From Clostridiales bacterium (GTDB lineage Bacteria > Bacillota > Clostridia > Oscillospirales > Acutalibacteraceae), in contig JAAYFA010000014.1 of the NCBI GenBank assembly GCA_012728445.1, positions 1 through 25,532 on the forward strand: 25,532 bases of DNA. Direction: 5' to 3'. The notes below the pieces were generated by a model. That model searched no databases, was not told the DNA's origin, and saw only the letters and a program-made list of their open reading frames with translations. Position 1 is the first letter of the stretch; every line of letters starts with the position of its first letter. Below are positions 7,695-15,589 of this stretch, piece after piece. Position numbers and translations under genes: made by a program.

Positions 7695-8812
7695 TAAAGC
7701 CCCCTGTATACTTTTGAGGTTATCTCGCTCATAATCTCCATTTTTCTTTCAATGTCGGCTACCAGCGCAAATTGCGTGCGGCATCTGACAAGATTATGCT
7801 CGGGATAATTTGTGCGGAAATAGGTGTCGCCATTTAAGTAATCCGTTAAAAAACGCATTCCACATTCCATGGTGAGCAGTTTAGCTGAAAACGGAAGATA
7901 ATCGACTTCGCTTTGCCAAAGGCTTTTTCCGGCCGCAGCAAGATATCCGTTGACGTAATGTTCGAAAAGCTCCAGATCGAGCGAGACCTTTGTGACATCT
8001 TGTTCGTCCTCATCCGCGGTGCTGGCACCGAAGCGAATGCTGTCGCCAAAGTCATATAGGGATAGCCCCGGCATAACGGTATCAAGGTCAATAACGCAGA
8101 TACCCTCGTGGCTGTGTTTGTCAAACATAACATTGTTTAGTTTTGTATCATTGTGCGTCACTCTCAGTGGAAGCACACCGCTTTCCGCAAGCGCAATCAA
8201 TACCCCTGTGTCGGCTTCCCTGTCAAAAGCAAAACGGATTTCTTCTTTGATGCCACCCGCTCGACCCGCGACATCATCATTAACCGCCTTTTTTAAGTCT
8301 TCAAAACGGGATATCGTGTTGTGAAAATTCGGTATGGTCTCATGCAGTGTGTCAATCGGAAAGTCTGCGAGCATACATTGGAACTTGCCAAATGCTTTTG
8401 CTGCATTATAAAAAATTTCGGGATTATCGATTCTCTGACAGGTGTAAGAATCCGAAATGTAATTATAACAGCGCCAATGGCGCCCTTCACGATCCACATA
8501 ATAAGGCTTATCATTCTTCGTGAAAATAACATTCAAATTTTCTCTTTCGGGGTTGCCGCCATTTTGAATAATCGCCTTGCGAAGATGTGCGCTTACCGTT
8601 ACGATGTTTTGCATAAGCTGGTCAGAATTTTTAAACACGGAGGTGTTGATTTGTTGGAGGATATAATTCATTATACTGCCGTCCTCACATTTGAAATCGA
8701 GCACGAAAGTACTATTGATATGGCCGTTGTTTACAACATCAGAATCGATATATTCCCCGTTCAAGCTAAAGTTTGCGAGAATTTCGTTGATGTCAAAAGA
8801 TTTTTGTTGCAC
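7694..8812 (-). CDS. N-acetylhexosamine 1-kinase-like phosphotransferase (NahK/APH fold)
   Basis: This 372-residue cytosolic kinase has the aminoglycoside-phosphotransferase fold. It closely matches what I recall of the bifidobacterial N-acetylhexosamine 1-kinase NahK of the lacto-N-biose/galacto-N-biose pathway. Shared landmarks are GHINSTF (30-36), ILQQINTSVF (51-60), the catalytic loop RVTHNDTKLNN (D222, N227), the metal-binding IDLDTVMPG (D242, D244), DFGDSIRFGAST and LLTMECGMRFL...YPEHNLVR near the end. NahK phosphorylates GlcNAc or GalNAc at C1 using ATP. The start is GTG 8812 with an AAAGGTG site, 13 bp after the CBM9-like stop. No LNB phosphorylase or UDP-sugar enzymes lie nearby, so the exact sugar remains inference. 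Confidence 0.8.
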   Translation of the reverse strand: MQQKSFDINEILANFSLNGEYIDSDVVNNGHINSTFVLDFKCEDGSIMNYILQQINTSVFKNSDQLMQNIVTVSAHLRKAIIQNGGNPERENLNVIFTKNDKPYYVDREGRHWRCYNYISDSYTCQRIDNPEIFYNAAKAFGKFQCMLADFPIDTLHETIPNFHNTISRFEDLKKAVNDDVAGRAGGIKEEIRFAFDREADTGVLIALAESGVLPLRVTHNDTKLNNVMFDKHSHEGICVIDLDTVMPGLSLYDFGDSIRFGASTADEDEQDVTKVSLDLELFEHYVNGYLAAAGKSLWQSEVDYLPFSAKLLTMECGMRFLTDYLNGDTYFRTNYPEHNLVRCRTQFALVADIERKMEIMSEITSKVYRGL

Positions 8813-8825
8813 AAAGACACACCTT

Positions 8826-9443
8826 TCATTTTAAGCTGATACTGCCAAATTTTGATGGGTTGTGAAAACCGAGCGCGGCAGAGCCTACCGGAAAGTAAGC
8901 ACCGTAATGCGCACGGGGAGTCTTATCCCCACATTTGTAAAAGTTCCCTTTGAACGTGCACGGCTGAAGTGTATACTCCATACCGTATATTTCGCTAACC
9001 AGGTCTTCGGATAAAAACAATTCTATTCCCCAAGCGGTCCCGCCGTCTTCTTCAAGTTCAAAAGCATACACCACCGGTTCAAGTTTACAGCAGTCTTTTA
9101 AAAAAACTCTGTTCATGCGCTTTTTGCCGAATTGGGAAAGATAAACGCCCTTGCAGTTCATCTCAATATTAATATAGGCGGTATTGCCGGGGACAAGCTG
9201 TAAAAACAACTCGAGGCAACTGTCTTGGTAAACGGGGTCGTCTCGTTTTGTACACACGCAGCGGGGGTTTTCCTCAAAAGACCAAAGTCGCACAAAAAGC
9301 CCTTTGCCGTAAACACCACAAAGTTGCGCAAAAGAAAACGGCCGAAAAGGTTTGTCGCCTTCCCAGTGCCAATGTTCTATTATTGCTGAGGGTACGCATG
9401 CCCATTTGGGGGAGTTGCTAAAGACAAAAGATGAATATTCCAC
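8826..9443 (-). CDS. Carbohydrate-binding family 9-like (DOMON-fold) protein
   Basis: The protein (205 residues from the chosen start) resembles stand-alone CBM9-like domains, with DDPVYQDSCLELFLQ and a following YINIEMNCKG strand, the typical D-x-x-V-x-x-D-E-x-x-E-x-F / Y-x-x-x-x-x-N-x-x-G pattern. Aromatic residues are frequent, as in sugar-binding beta sandwiches. No signal peptide is seen, so it appears cytosolic, where its ligand role is unclear. GTG 9443 is preceded by GAGGT at short spacing. A TTG at 9455 would add four residues but lies only about 12 bases from the predicted transcript start. It is the first gene of the minus operon, directly behind a near-consensus promoter. Confidence 0.7.
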   Translation of the reverse strand: MEYSSFVFSNSPKWACVPSAIIEHWHWEGDKPFRPFSFAQLCGVYGKGLFVRLWSFEENPRCVCTKRDDPVYQDSCLELFLQLVPGNTAYINIEMNCKGVYLSQFGKKRMNRVFLKDCCKLEPVVYAFELEEDGGTAWGIELFLSEDLVSEIYGMEYTLQPCTFKGNFYKCGDKTPRAHYGAYFPVGSAALGFHNPSKFGSISLK

Positions 9444-9473
9444 AAAACCTCGCAACTATATAATTATAAAATT

Positions 9474-9502
9474 ATTATAGCCATTCTGTCGTAATTAGTC
9501 AA
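9474..9502 (-). promoter_or_regulatory. Promoter of the CBM9/kinase/GDPD/PLC operon
   Basis: Read on the minus strand, TTGACT (9502-9497) and TATAAT (9479-9474) are 17 bp apart. Transcription would start near 9467, giving a very short leader. The rest of the divergent intergenic region to 9597 is AT-rich; I see no clear operator or catabolite-control site in it. Confidence 0.8.
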
Positions 9503-9560
9503 GAAATACCGATTTTGAGTAAAAGAAGTTGATACGGTTTTATTTTTTTACAAAATGTGG

Positions 9561-9597
9561 TAAAGTATTAGCAATATGGAGGTATGGAGGTATACAG
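9561..9597 (+). promoter_or_regulatory. Weak -10-like site and duplicated ribosome site before the aldolase gene
   Basis: TAAAGT at 9561-9566 is a possible -10 without a good -35 (a TTGATA at 9529 is too far away). Downstream an 8-base unit TGGAGGTA is repeated in tandem. This places GGAGG at 9578-9582 and again at 9586-9590; only the second is well spaced (7 bp) from ATG 9598. Confidence 0.4.
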
Positions 9598-10701
9598 ATG
9601 ATTTTAGAAGAATTGGTGCGTTTTTCAGACTTTTATGGCAAGAACAAGGACCTCGTACTTGCGGGGGGAGGAAACACTTCCGCAAAGCAGGGCGATATAA
9701 TGTATGTCAAGGCATCAGGGATTGCGCTTGCCGGCATAACATCGGAGGGCTTTGTTAAAATGGACAGGGCGCGTCTTGCGGATATGTTTACAGCGCAATA
9801 TTCGTCACAAGACAGTGAGCGTGAAGCACAGGCGCTCGACGATTTGATGGCAGCGAGAATGCCCGGAGAAGAACGCAAGCGACCAAGTGTGGAAACAACG
9901 CTGCACGCACTTTTTCCGCAAACCTTTGTTTTGCATCTGCACCCTTCTATTGTCAACGGCCTTACCTGCGGGCGTGACGGTGAAACGATAGCGACCGAAC
10001 TCTTCGGCGACAGCTTTGTTTGGGTCAACCTTTATAAGCCGGGTTATATTTTAGCTAAGCTTTGCGATGGGCTGATGAAGGATTATACCCGCCGCACGGG
10101 TAAAGCTGTTTCAATCTTAATATTGCAAAATCACGGAATTTTTATTGCCGGCGAGACCGTGGAAGAACTGGATAAGCTTTTGAGTGAAGTTTTAGGAAAA
10201 CTTGAAGGCAGAATAAAAAGGCATCCCGATATGTCTTTGGGAGAGGGAATAACAAAAGATGCTCAAGCGATAAGACTAAAAGCAGCGGAACTTTACGCAG
10301 AGGACTCCTGCGCAGTTTTTGACACGAACAAGGAAGCGTGTCGGTTTGCAAAAAGCATAGAGTCGGCGGCACCCTTGCTCCGACCGTTCACACCGGACCA
10401 TATTGTTTACTGTAAGGCCTATCCATTGTTTATCAACGGTATTGAGGAGCTTGCGGGAAAGTTTATGGATTACACCTCTGAACATGGCTATCCGCCAAAA
10501 ATAATTATTGTGCAAGGGCTCGGTTTTGTTGCGATCGGCAAAAATGAAAAAGATGCTTTGACCGCCCAAGTGCTTTTTAATGACGCGATAAAAGTTGCTG
10601 TCTGTTCCGAAAATTTTGGTGGGCCGCTGCATATGACACAGGAGCTTATCGATTTTATTATCAACTGGGAAGTAGAAGCATACCGTCAAAAGCAAAATTG
10701 A
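9598..10701 (+). CDS. Class II aldolase, RhaD-type (aldolase half of RhaD/YuxG-like enzymes)
   Basis: Class II aldolase/adducin proteins split sugar 1-phosphates such as rhamnulose 1-phosphate or fuculose 1-phosphate into DHAP and an aldehyde using a metal ion. Visible in this 367-residue protein are the phosphate-binding GGGNTSAK (about 24-31), VKASGIAL, the metal histidines in LHLHPS (about 113-118) and ILQNHGIFIAG (about 177-187) with its histidine. The length exceeds simple FucA-type aldolases and matches the N-terminal half of the bifunctional aldolase/SDR proteins. The matching SDR is encoded two genes downstream. ATG 9598 is selected over upstream starts by GGAGG 7 bp before it. It is the first gene of the + operon. 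Confidence 0.8.
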   Translation: MILEELVRFSDFYGKNKDLVLAGGGNTSAKQGDIMYVKASGIALAGITSEGFVKMDRARLADMFTAQYSSQDSEREAQALDDLMAARMPGEERKRPSVETTLHALFPQTFVLHLHPSIVNGLTCGRDGETIATELFGDSFVWVNLYKPGYILAKLCDGLMKDYTRRTGKAVSILILQNHGIFIAGETVEELDKLLSEVLGKLEGRIKRHPDMSLGEGITKDAQAIRLKAAELYAEDSCAVFDTNKEACRFAKSIESAAPLLRPFTPDHIVYCKAYPLFINGIEELAGKFMDYTSEHGYPPKIIIVQGLGFVAIGKNEKDALTAQVLFNDAIKVAVCSENFGGPLHMTQELIDFIINWEVEAYRQKQN

Positions 10702-10721
10702 ACTATTGAGGTGCCTAAACA

Positions 10722-11861
10722 ATGAGACTTGTAAAAAAGTTACTGCTGTATATGATATCTTTACTTTTAACCGGTTCCATCTTTAACACTGAGAGTGGTG
10801 AATTATTGGACTTTGATACATACACCCGCGAGGCGTATATGTCGCCAATCTGGCTGGGGGATATTGTTTACAACGAAACGCTGATGTTTGTAGAGGACGA
10901 AAACGGTACCATGCCGCCCGCCCCGTTGCTCTATGCACCGGATGAAATTCTCTCGGTTCGTTCCTTCGACCTTACGGTTGAATATGAGCAAAACATTGAT
11001 TATACCGTTCAAAACGGTTGTATCGTATTGACGGAAAATTCACGAATATTCAAATGGAGCACCCTCGATTACTACCCGACATCGGCTGTTTCCGGCGGGA
11101 CCTTTGATAAAACAGGTGGTGGCTTTATTGCCTTTGGCGAAGGCGACACTTTTTTTAAAACGCAGGTTGCGGTCACCTATCGGCATACGGACCGGTGGCG
11201 AGGTATTGTGCCTTGCAACATAGGGGACAGATTGCAAAAAACGAGGAGCAAGCTTGCAAATGGTGAGGCGCTGACAATTATTTATTACGGTGACAGCATC
11301 ACCACGGGCGCAAACTCCAGTAATGCTCAGGCTCCTTTCGCCCCGATTTGGACAACGCTTATCACGCAAAGCCTTGCGGAAAACTTTGGCAACACGAATA
11401 TTACTGAAATTAATACCGCGGTAGGGGGCACGAACGCCGAGTGGGGTGCCAAGAATGCAAAGGAGCTTGTTGCGGCATACAGGCCGGATTTAGTAGTGAT
11501 CGCCTTTGGGATGAATGATGCCCATACAAGCAACACAAAATATGCGCACAATATCGGTAAAATCATCTGTGCCGCCCGCAAAGCCAATAAAGATGCAGAA
11601 TTTATTTTGGTTTCACCCATGCAGGCAAACAAAGAGGTCAAGGGCTTTTACGGCAACCAACATAAATTTGAATGCGTGCTTCGGCAGTTTGAATGTTTTG
11701 ACAAAGGTATTGCTGTCGCACCCGTTTGGAGTATGCATACATATATACTCCGGAAAAAACGTTATTACGATATGACCGGCAACAATGTAAACCACCCAAA
11801 TGACTTTTTGGCAAGGGTTTACGCCCAGACTGTGACGGCACTGCTGATTGGAAAGGAATAG
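10722..11861 (+). CDS. Exported SGNH/GDSL hydrolase (carbohydrate-esterase-like)
   Basis: A basic N-terminus and a hydrophobic stretch (residues about 4-20, LVKKLLLYMISLLLTGS) indicate export or membrane anchoring. Residues about 50-165 look like the beta-sandwich that precedes the catalytic domain in two-domain SGNH esterases. Catalytic blocks follow: IIYYGDSITTG (block I Ser), TAVGGTNAEWG (block II Gly), VVIAFGMNDAH (block III Asn) and GNNVNHPND (block V His). Such enzymes remove acetyl or other ester groups from glycans. GAGGTG lies 8 bp before the ATG. The gene sits between a cytosolic aldolase and its apparent partner dehydrogenase, 20 bp and 6 bp from its neighbours, so the operon probably links extracellular deacylation to sugar breakdown. 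Confidence 0.82.
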   Translation: MRLVKKLLLYMISLLLTGSIFNTESGELLDFDTYTREAYMSPIWLGDIVYNETLMFVEDENGTMPPAPLLYAPDEILSVRSFDLTVEYEQNIDYTVQNGCIVLTENSRIFKWSTLDYYPTSAVSGGTFDKTGGGFIAFGEGDTFFKTQVAVTYRHTDRWRGIVPCNIGDRLQKTRSKLANGEALTIIYYGDSITTGANSSNAQAPFAPIWTTLITQSLAENFGNTNITEINTAVGGTNAEWGAKNAKELVAAYRPDLVVIAFGMNDAHTSNTKYAHNIGKIICAARKANKDAEFILVSPMQANKEVKGFYGNQHKFECVLRQFECFDKGIAVAPVWSMHTYILRKKRYYDMTGNNVNHPNDFLARVYAQTVTALLIGKE

Positions 11862-11867
11862 AAGACA

Positions 11868-12746
11868 ATGAATTTACAACAAGCAAAAGAATACGCTAAG
11901 GTAAATGTAAAAAACCGCCCGGATACATTGGGAAGGCTTGCAGGGTCGCTCGCTGTTGTCACCGGCAGCGCACAGGGCTTCGGCCTTGGCATCGCCAAGG
12001 CTCTGTCTTCCGAAGGGGCAAGCGTTGTCATCGCCGACCTTCCCATGCAAGAAGAGGCTGCCCAAGCCGTTGTGGACGAACTTGGCGGACGTTCATTTTT
12101 TTGCTCTGTTGATGTTTCAAACGAGGAGTCTGTCAAAGCAATGGTTTGCACCGCAGTTGAGCGCCTCGGCGGGCTGGATATTATGATTTCAAATGCCGGC
12201 GTTCTGAAGGCGGGCTCCTTGGCGGACATGGACGCAAAAACCTTTGAGTTTGTCAATAAAGTGAATTATACAGGCTATTTCTTATGTGCGAAATACGCAT
12301 CGGAAATCATGAAGGCTCAGTTTGAGGCGGATCGTTTAAAATGGAGCGATATCATCCAAATCAACTCAAAATCCGGTCTTACCGGTTCAAAAAACAACTT
12401 CGCTTATGCCGGCGGAAAGTTTGGCGGTATTGGGCTGACACAAAGTTTTGCATTAGAGCTTGCACCCTATCAAATCAAGGTCAATGCTGTTTGTCCCGGT
12501 AATTATTACGAAGGCCCGCTTTGGGCCGACCCGGAAAAAGGCTTGTTTGTGCAGTACCTGCAAGCCGGTAAGGTTCCGGGGGCAAAAACAATTGACGATG
12601 TTCGCAATCATTACCTCTCTCTTTCGCCCATCCGTCGCGGCTGCACGCCCGAGGATGTTGCAAAAGCGATTTTTTACTGTGTGGAACAAGGCTACGAGAC
12701 CGGTCAGGCCATACCGGTCACCGGCGGGCAGGTAATGCTGGGCTAG
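11868..12746 (+). CDS. Short-chain dehydrogenase/reductase (SDR half of RhaD/YuxG-like enzymes)
   Basis: This is a 292-residue NAD(P)-dependent oxidoreductase. It has the Rossmann motif VVTGSAQGFGLG (31-40), the NAG motif in ISNAGVL (near 107), INSKSG for the catalytic Ser and YAGGK as YxxxK. The segments VCPGNYYEGPLW, EKGLFVQYLQAGKVPG and TGQAIPVTGGQVML closely resemble the C-terminal half of bifunctional rhamnulose-1-phosphate aldolase/lactaldehyde dehydrogenase-type proteins and sorbitol-6-phosphate dehydrogenases. The first 25 residues resemble the inter-domain linker of those fusions. It likely oxidises or reduces the aldehyde or polyol produced or used by the aldolase, but the substrate is unproven. 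It starts 6 bp after the esterase stop. Confidence 0.85.
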   Translation: MNLQQAKEYAKVNVKNRPDTLGRLAGSLAVVTGSAQGFGLGIAKALSSEGASVVIADLPMQEEAAQAVVDELGGRSFFCSVDVSNEESVKAMVCTAVERLGGLDIMISNAGVLKAGSLADMDAKTFEFVNKVNYTGYFLCAKYASEIMKAQFEADRLKWSDIIQINSKSGLTGSKNNFAYAGGKFGGIGLTQSFALELAPYQIKVNAVCPGNYYEGPLWADPEKGLFVQYLQAGKVPGAKTIDDVRNHYLSLSPIRRGCTPEDVAKAIFYCVEQGYETGQAIPVTGGQVMLG

Positions 12747-12909
12747 TGGGCGAACTTCGGTTGCATGGGAAACGACTGAGAAGCGTGACTTCGTCACGGG
12801 AAGCAATGGAAAAGCGATTGGGGTACGATGGCGCGAATACGGTAAGGGCGTCGCATTGCGCGCCTTTACAAAACAAAATTTAAAGTATAGATTTGAAAGC
12901 GGTGCAACC
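12747..12909 (+). other. 163-bp spacer inside the carbohydrate operon
   Basis: The spacer contains a 6-bp perfect hairpin CGTGAC-TTC-GTCACG near 12785, with no T run. The PHP reading frame stays open through the whole spacer, but its only in-frame start codon before ATG 12910 is a TTG at 12856. No promoter of good quality was seen. Confidence 0.4.
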
Positions 12910-14097
12910 ATGCAAGAAATTCTTCAACGAATAAATAACGGCGCTGTTCGCGACAGGCTGACGACACTTAAAAAAATAATCTTGTCTGAAAAAGAACCTC
13001 CTGTGGTTTTGCCGCAGTATGCGAACAACCATATTCACACGACCTACTCCTTTTCGCCTTATTCACCTACCGCAGCGGTGTATTTCGCACGGCAAGCGGG
13101 TTTGGAAACAGCCGGCATAATGGACCATGATTCCATCGGAGGCGCGGAAGAGTTTATCGCAGCAGGAAAAATTGCGGGGGTTGCAACGACAATCGGTCTC
13201 GAGTGCAGGGTAAGTGTTGAAGGTACGCCGCTTGAGGGTCTTACAGTGAATAACCCGGACCAGAAAAGCAATGCCTATATGGCGCTTCATGGCATTCCGC
13301 ACACGCAAATCAATTATCTGCAGGATGTCTTTGCCCCACTCAGAGAAAAAAGGAATAGCCGAAACAAAAAGATGCTTGAAAAAATCAATAGATTGGTATC
13401 AGCCTATGGGCTCGTCCTGGATTTTGACAAAGATGTTTTACCAATTTCACAATACGCCGTCGGCGGCAGTGTGACCGAGCGCCATTTATTGTATGTCCTT
13501 GGCGAAAAGTTTTCGAACGTTGTCGGAAAACACAAGATTGCGGCAGTTCTGGAGCATGATTTCAAGATTTCTCTTTCCAAAAAACAGAAGGAACAGCTCA
13601 ATGATCCACAAAATCCGTATTTTCTATATGATTTGCTTGGTATTTTAAAATCAAGTCTTGTTGAAAAAATATATATACCTGCCACAGATGAATGTATGCA
13701 TATATCCGACCTATCATGCTTAGCGGCAAAAACGGGAGCTCTGCTGTGTTACTCCTATCTCGGTGATGTTGGAAAATCTATTACCGGGGACAAAAAAGCA
13801 CAAAAATTTGAGGACGATTACCTGGATTTACTGTTTGACGTCATTCAAGAACAAAAGATTAATGCCGTTACTTACATGCCATCCCGCAACACACCCGAAC
13901 AGCTCAGGCAAATTCAGAAGATGTGCCGAGAACGGGGGATAACGGAAATTTCCGGCGAAGATATCAATTCCCCCCGTCAGAAGTTTGTCTGCGAACAATT
14001 GGCCGAGCCACAGTTTACGCATTTAATTGATGCCACTTGGAACCTAATTGCAAGAGAAAAGGCAGAAACTCAGCGGCAATTGAATAAAATCAACTGA
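12910..14097 (+). CDS. PHP-domain metal-dependent hydrolase
   Basis: This 395-residue cytosolic protein carries PHP motif I as NNHIHTTYSFSPYSP (H41, H43), motif II as IMDHDSIGG and a Glu-containing IGLECRVS strand. A C-terminal GEDINSP replaces the usual GxDxH, with Asn in place of the last histidine. PHP proteins are metal phosphoesterases, including histidinol phosphatase, nucleases and 5'-3' exonuclease-like phosphatases. This one is a longer stand-alone form whose substrate I cannot name. ATG 12910 has only a weak ribosome site (GGTG); TTG 12856 is the alternative and would add 18 residues. It ends the + operon, after a 163-bp gap. Confidence 0.72.
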   Translation: MQEILQRINNGAVRDRLTTLKKIILSEKEPPVVLPQYANNHIHTTYSFSPYSPTAAVYFARQAGLETAGIMDHDSIGGAEEFIAAGKIAGVATTIGLECRVSVEGTPLEGLTVNNPDQKSNAYMALHGIPHTQINYLQDVFAPLREKRNSRNKKMLEKINRLVSAYGLVLDFDKDVLPISQYAVGGSVTERHLLYVLGEKFSNVVGKHKIAAVLEHDFKISLSKKQKEQLNDPQNPYFLYDLLGILKSSLVEKIYIPATDECMHISDLSCLAAKTGALLCYSYLGDVGKSITGDKKAQKFEDDYLDLLFDVIQEQKINAVTYMPSRNTPEQLRQIQKMCRERGITEISGEDINSPRQKFVCEQLAEPQFTHLIDATWNLIAREKAETQRQLNKIN

Positions 14098-14100
14098 AGC

Positions 14101-14141
14101 GTAAAAAGAAAAACGGAGGCTGTCAAAATTGACAGCCTCCG
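14101..14141 (-). terminator. Intrinsic terminator of trpB
   Basis: A perfect 12-bp GC-rich stem (CGGAGGCTGTCA at 14114-14125 with 14130-14141) is followed on the minus strand by TTTTTCTTTTTAC, a proper terminator for trpB. On the + strand no T tract follows, so it would not efficiently stop the PHP transcript, although the hairpin could still define that mRNA end. Confidence 0.88.
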
Positions 14142-14183
14142 AATCAATCAATGGAACATCTGTTTGAGAAGGGCAGTCGGTGG

Positions 14184-15410
14184 TTATTTTCCCAACCTGT
14201 CGCCATAGTGCTCAAGCACGAAATCCAAGTCTTTGTCGCCTCTGCCGGAGCAATTGACTAAAATTGAGCCGGTCTCCATTTCTTTTGCCAACTTCATCGC
14301 ATAAGCGATAGCGTGAGCGCTTTCCAGTGCGGGGATAATACCCTCTAGTTTTGAGGTAATAAAGAAAGCGTCAATTGCTTCATCATCCGTTGCGGATGTA
14401 TAGGTTACTCGCCCCAAATCTCTCAGATACGCGTGCTCGGGCCCTACAGACGGGTAATCCAGACCACTGGCGACGGAATATACCGGGTCAGGTTCTCCTT
14501 TGCTGTTTTGCAGCATGATTGAATTAAACCCGTGCATAATCCCTTCTGTACCGTAAGCCATGCTCGCTGCATGTTCGCCTACTTTTGTGCCGATGCCCAT
14601 TGGCTCAACACCGTACAGCTTGACCGGGTCATTCAAGAAAGGTGTCAAAATTCCGGCTGCGTTGGAGCCGCCGCCCAGGCACGCTACAATTGCATCGGGA
14701 AGGTTGCCTGTCATATCCAAAAACTGCTCCCTGGCTTCTATCCCAACAATAGCCTGAAAATCTCTCACCATAAGCGGAAATGGATGAGGACCTACTACAG
14801 AGCCAATGCAGTACATGGCCTCGTCGAATTCGCCAATATAAGCCTCGAAAGCAGCATCCACAGCTTCTTTGAGTGTTTTTAGTCCATGGTGAACAGGGAC
14901 GACTCTTGCCCCTAACAGTTTCATCCTTGCCACATTCGGCGCTTGTTTCAATATGTCGACATCACCCATGTAAATGTCGCATTCCATACCAAAGTAGGCA
15001 GCAGCGGTAGCGAGGGCTACACCGTGTTGGCCTGCGCCCGTTTCAGCAATGATCTTCTTTTTCCCCAAATATTTTGCCAGAAGAGCTTCGCCCATACAAT
15101 GGTTTAACTTATGTGCACCGGTGTGGTTTAAGTCTTCTCTTTTAAAATATATTTGACAATTACCAATAGAGTTGGATAGTCTTTCACAGTGGGATGTCGG
15201 CGTTGGTCTGCCTTGGAATTCTTTTCGGATTCTCCTTAGTTCACTGATGAATTTTGAGCTCTGACAAATGGTTTGATACGCCGTTGCAATCTTTTCAAAC
15301 TCCGAAACGAGTTGCTCCGGGATATATGCGCCTCCGTAAGTGCCAAAATAACCATCCTTTGTGGGTGTGTTTTTTCTGTATACGGCAAAGTCAACATCTT
15401 GTTTTAACAT
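14184..15410 (-). CDS. trpB: Tryptophan synthase beta chain
   Basis: This PLP enzyme joins indole and serine to make tryptophan, normally with TrpA in an alpha2-beta2 complex. The 408-residue chain has the PLP lysine K101 in NHTGAHKLNH, the catalytic Glu in IAETGAGQHG (121-130), VVGPHPFPLMVRDFQ, the phosphate-binding CLGGGSNAAG, and the closing ILVNCSGRGDKD. All are typical of the TrpB1 type, which is usually the TrpA partner. AAGGAG (15423-15418) lies 7 bp before the ATG. No trpA or other trp gene is adjacent. The gene has its own promoter, Trp T-box and terminator, so it forms a single-enzyme unit that may scavenge indole or supply TrpB to a trp operon elsewhere. Confidence 0.97.
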   Translation of the reverse strand: MLKQDVDFAVYRKNTPTKDGYFGTYGGAYIPEQLVSEFEKIATAYQTICQSSKFISELRRIRKEFQGRPTPTSHCERLSNSIGNCQIYFKREDLNHTGAHKLNHCMGEALLAKYLGKKKIIAETGAGQHGVALATAAAYFGMECDIYMGDVDILKQAPNVARMKLLGARVVPVHHGLKTLKEAVDAAFEAYIGEFDEAMYCIGSVVGPHPFPLMVRDFQAIVGIEAREQFLDMTGNLPDAIVACLGGGSNAAGILTPFLNDPVKLYGVEPMGIGTKVGEHAASMAYGTEGIMHGFNSIMLQNSKGEPDPVYSVASGLDYPSVGPEHAYLRDLGRVTYTSATDDEAIDAFFITSKLEGIIPALESAHAIAYAMKLAKEMETGSILVNCSGRGDKDLDFVLEHYGDRLGK

Positions 15411-15476
15411 GATAAATCTCCTTCATTTTTATTGTTATAGTAATCTTAGATTTCAAAAGTACAATCGAGAGCCCTG

Positions 15477-15533
15477 CTATTCACTGCACCATCGGAAAAT
15501 GCAACTTTCGTTTATTTTATTGAGATGATTCAT
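15477..15533 (-). CDS. Possible 18-residue leader peptide with one Trp codon
   Basis: Between the T-box terminator and trpB a short frame reads MNHLNKINESCIFRWCSE. It has AAGGAG (15547-15542) 8 bp before its ATG, a ribosome site as good as trpB's. Trp is residue 15 (TGG at 15491-15489), four codons before the stop. The arrangement resembles the Bacillus at operon, where a Trp-rich leader peptide follows a Trp T-box and couples tRNA-Trp charging to translation of anti-TRAP. One Trp codon is much weaker evidence, so the frame could be fortuitous. Confidence 0.4.
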   Translation of the reverse strand: MNHLNKINESCIFRWCSE

Positions 15534-15556
15534 CCGGCATTCTCCTTTCAGAATTA

Positions 15557-15589
15557 AAATAAAAACCCTTGCCCCTAAAAAGGGACAAG
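15557..15589 (-). terminator. T-box intrinsic terminator before trpB
   Basis: On the minus strand CTTGTCCC (15589-15582) pairs with GGGGCAAG (15575-15568), one G-U pair, followed by GGTTTTTATTTT. It is the switchable terminator of the Trp T-box. Confidence 0.85.

Noticed and set aside
8321..8839. 172-codon + frame opposite the NahK-like kinase
   Set aside because: Antisense to a gene with strong family motifs; no domain or promoter supports it.
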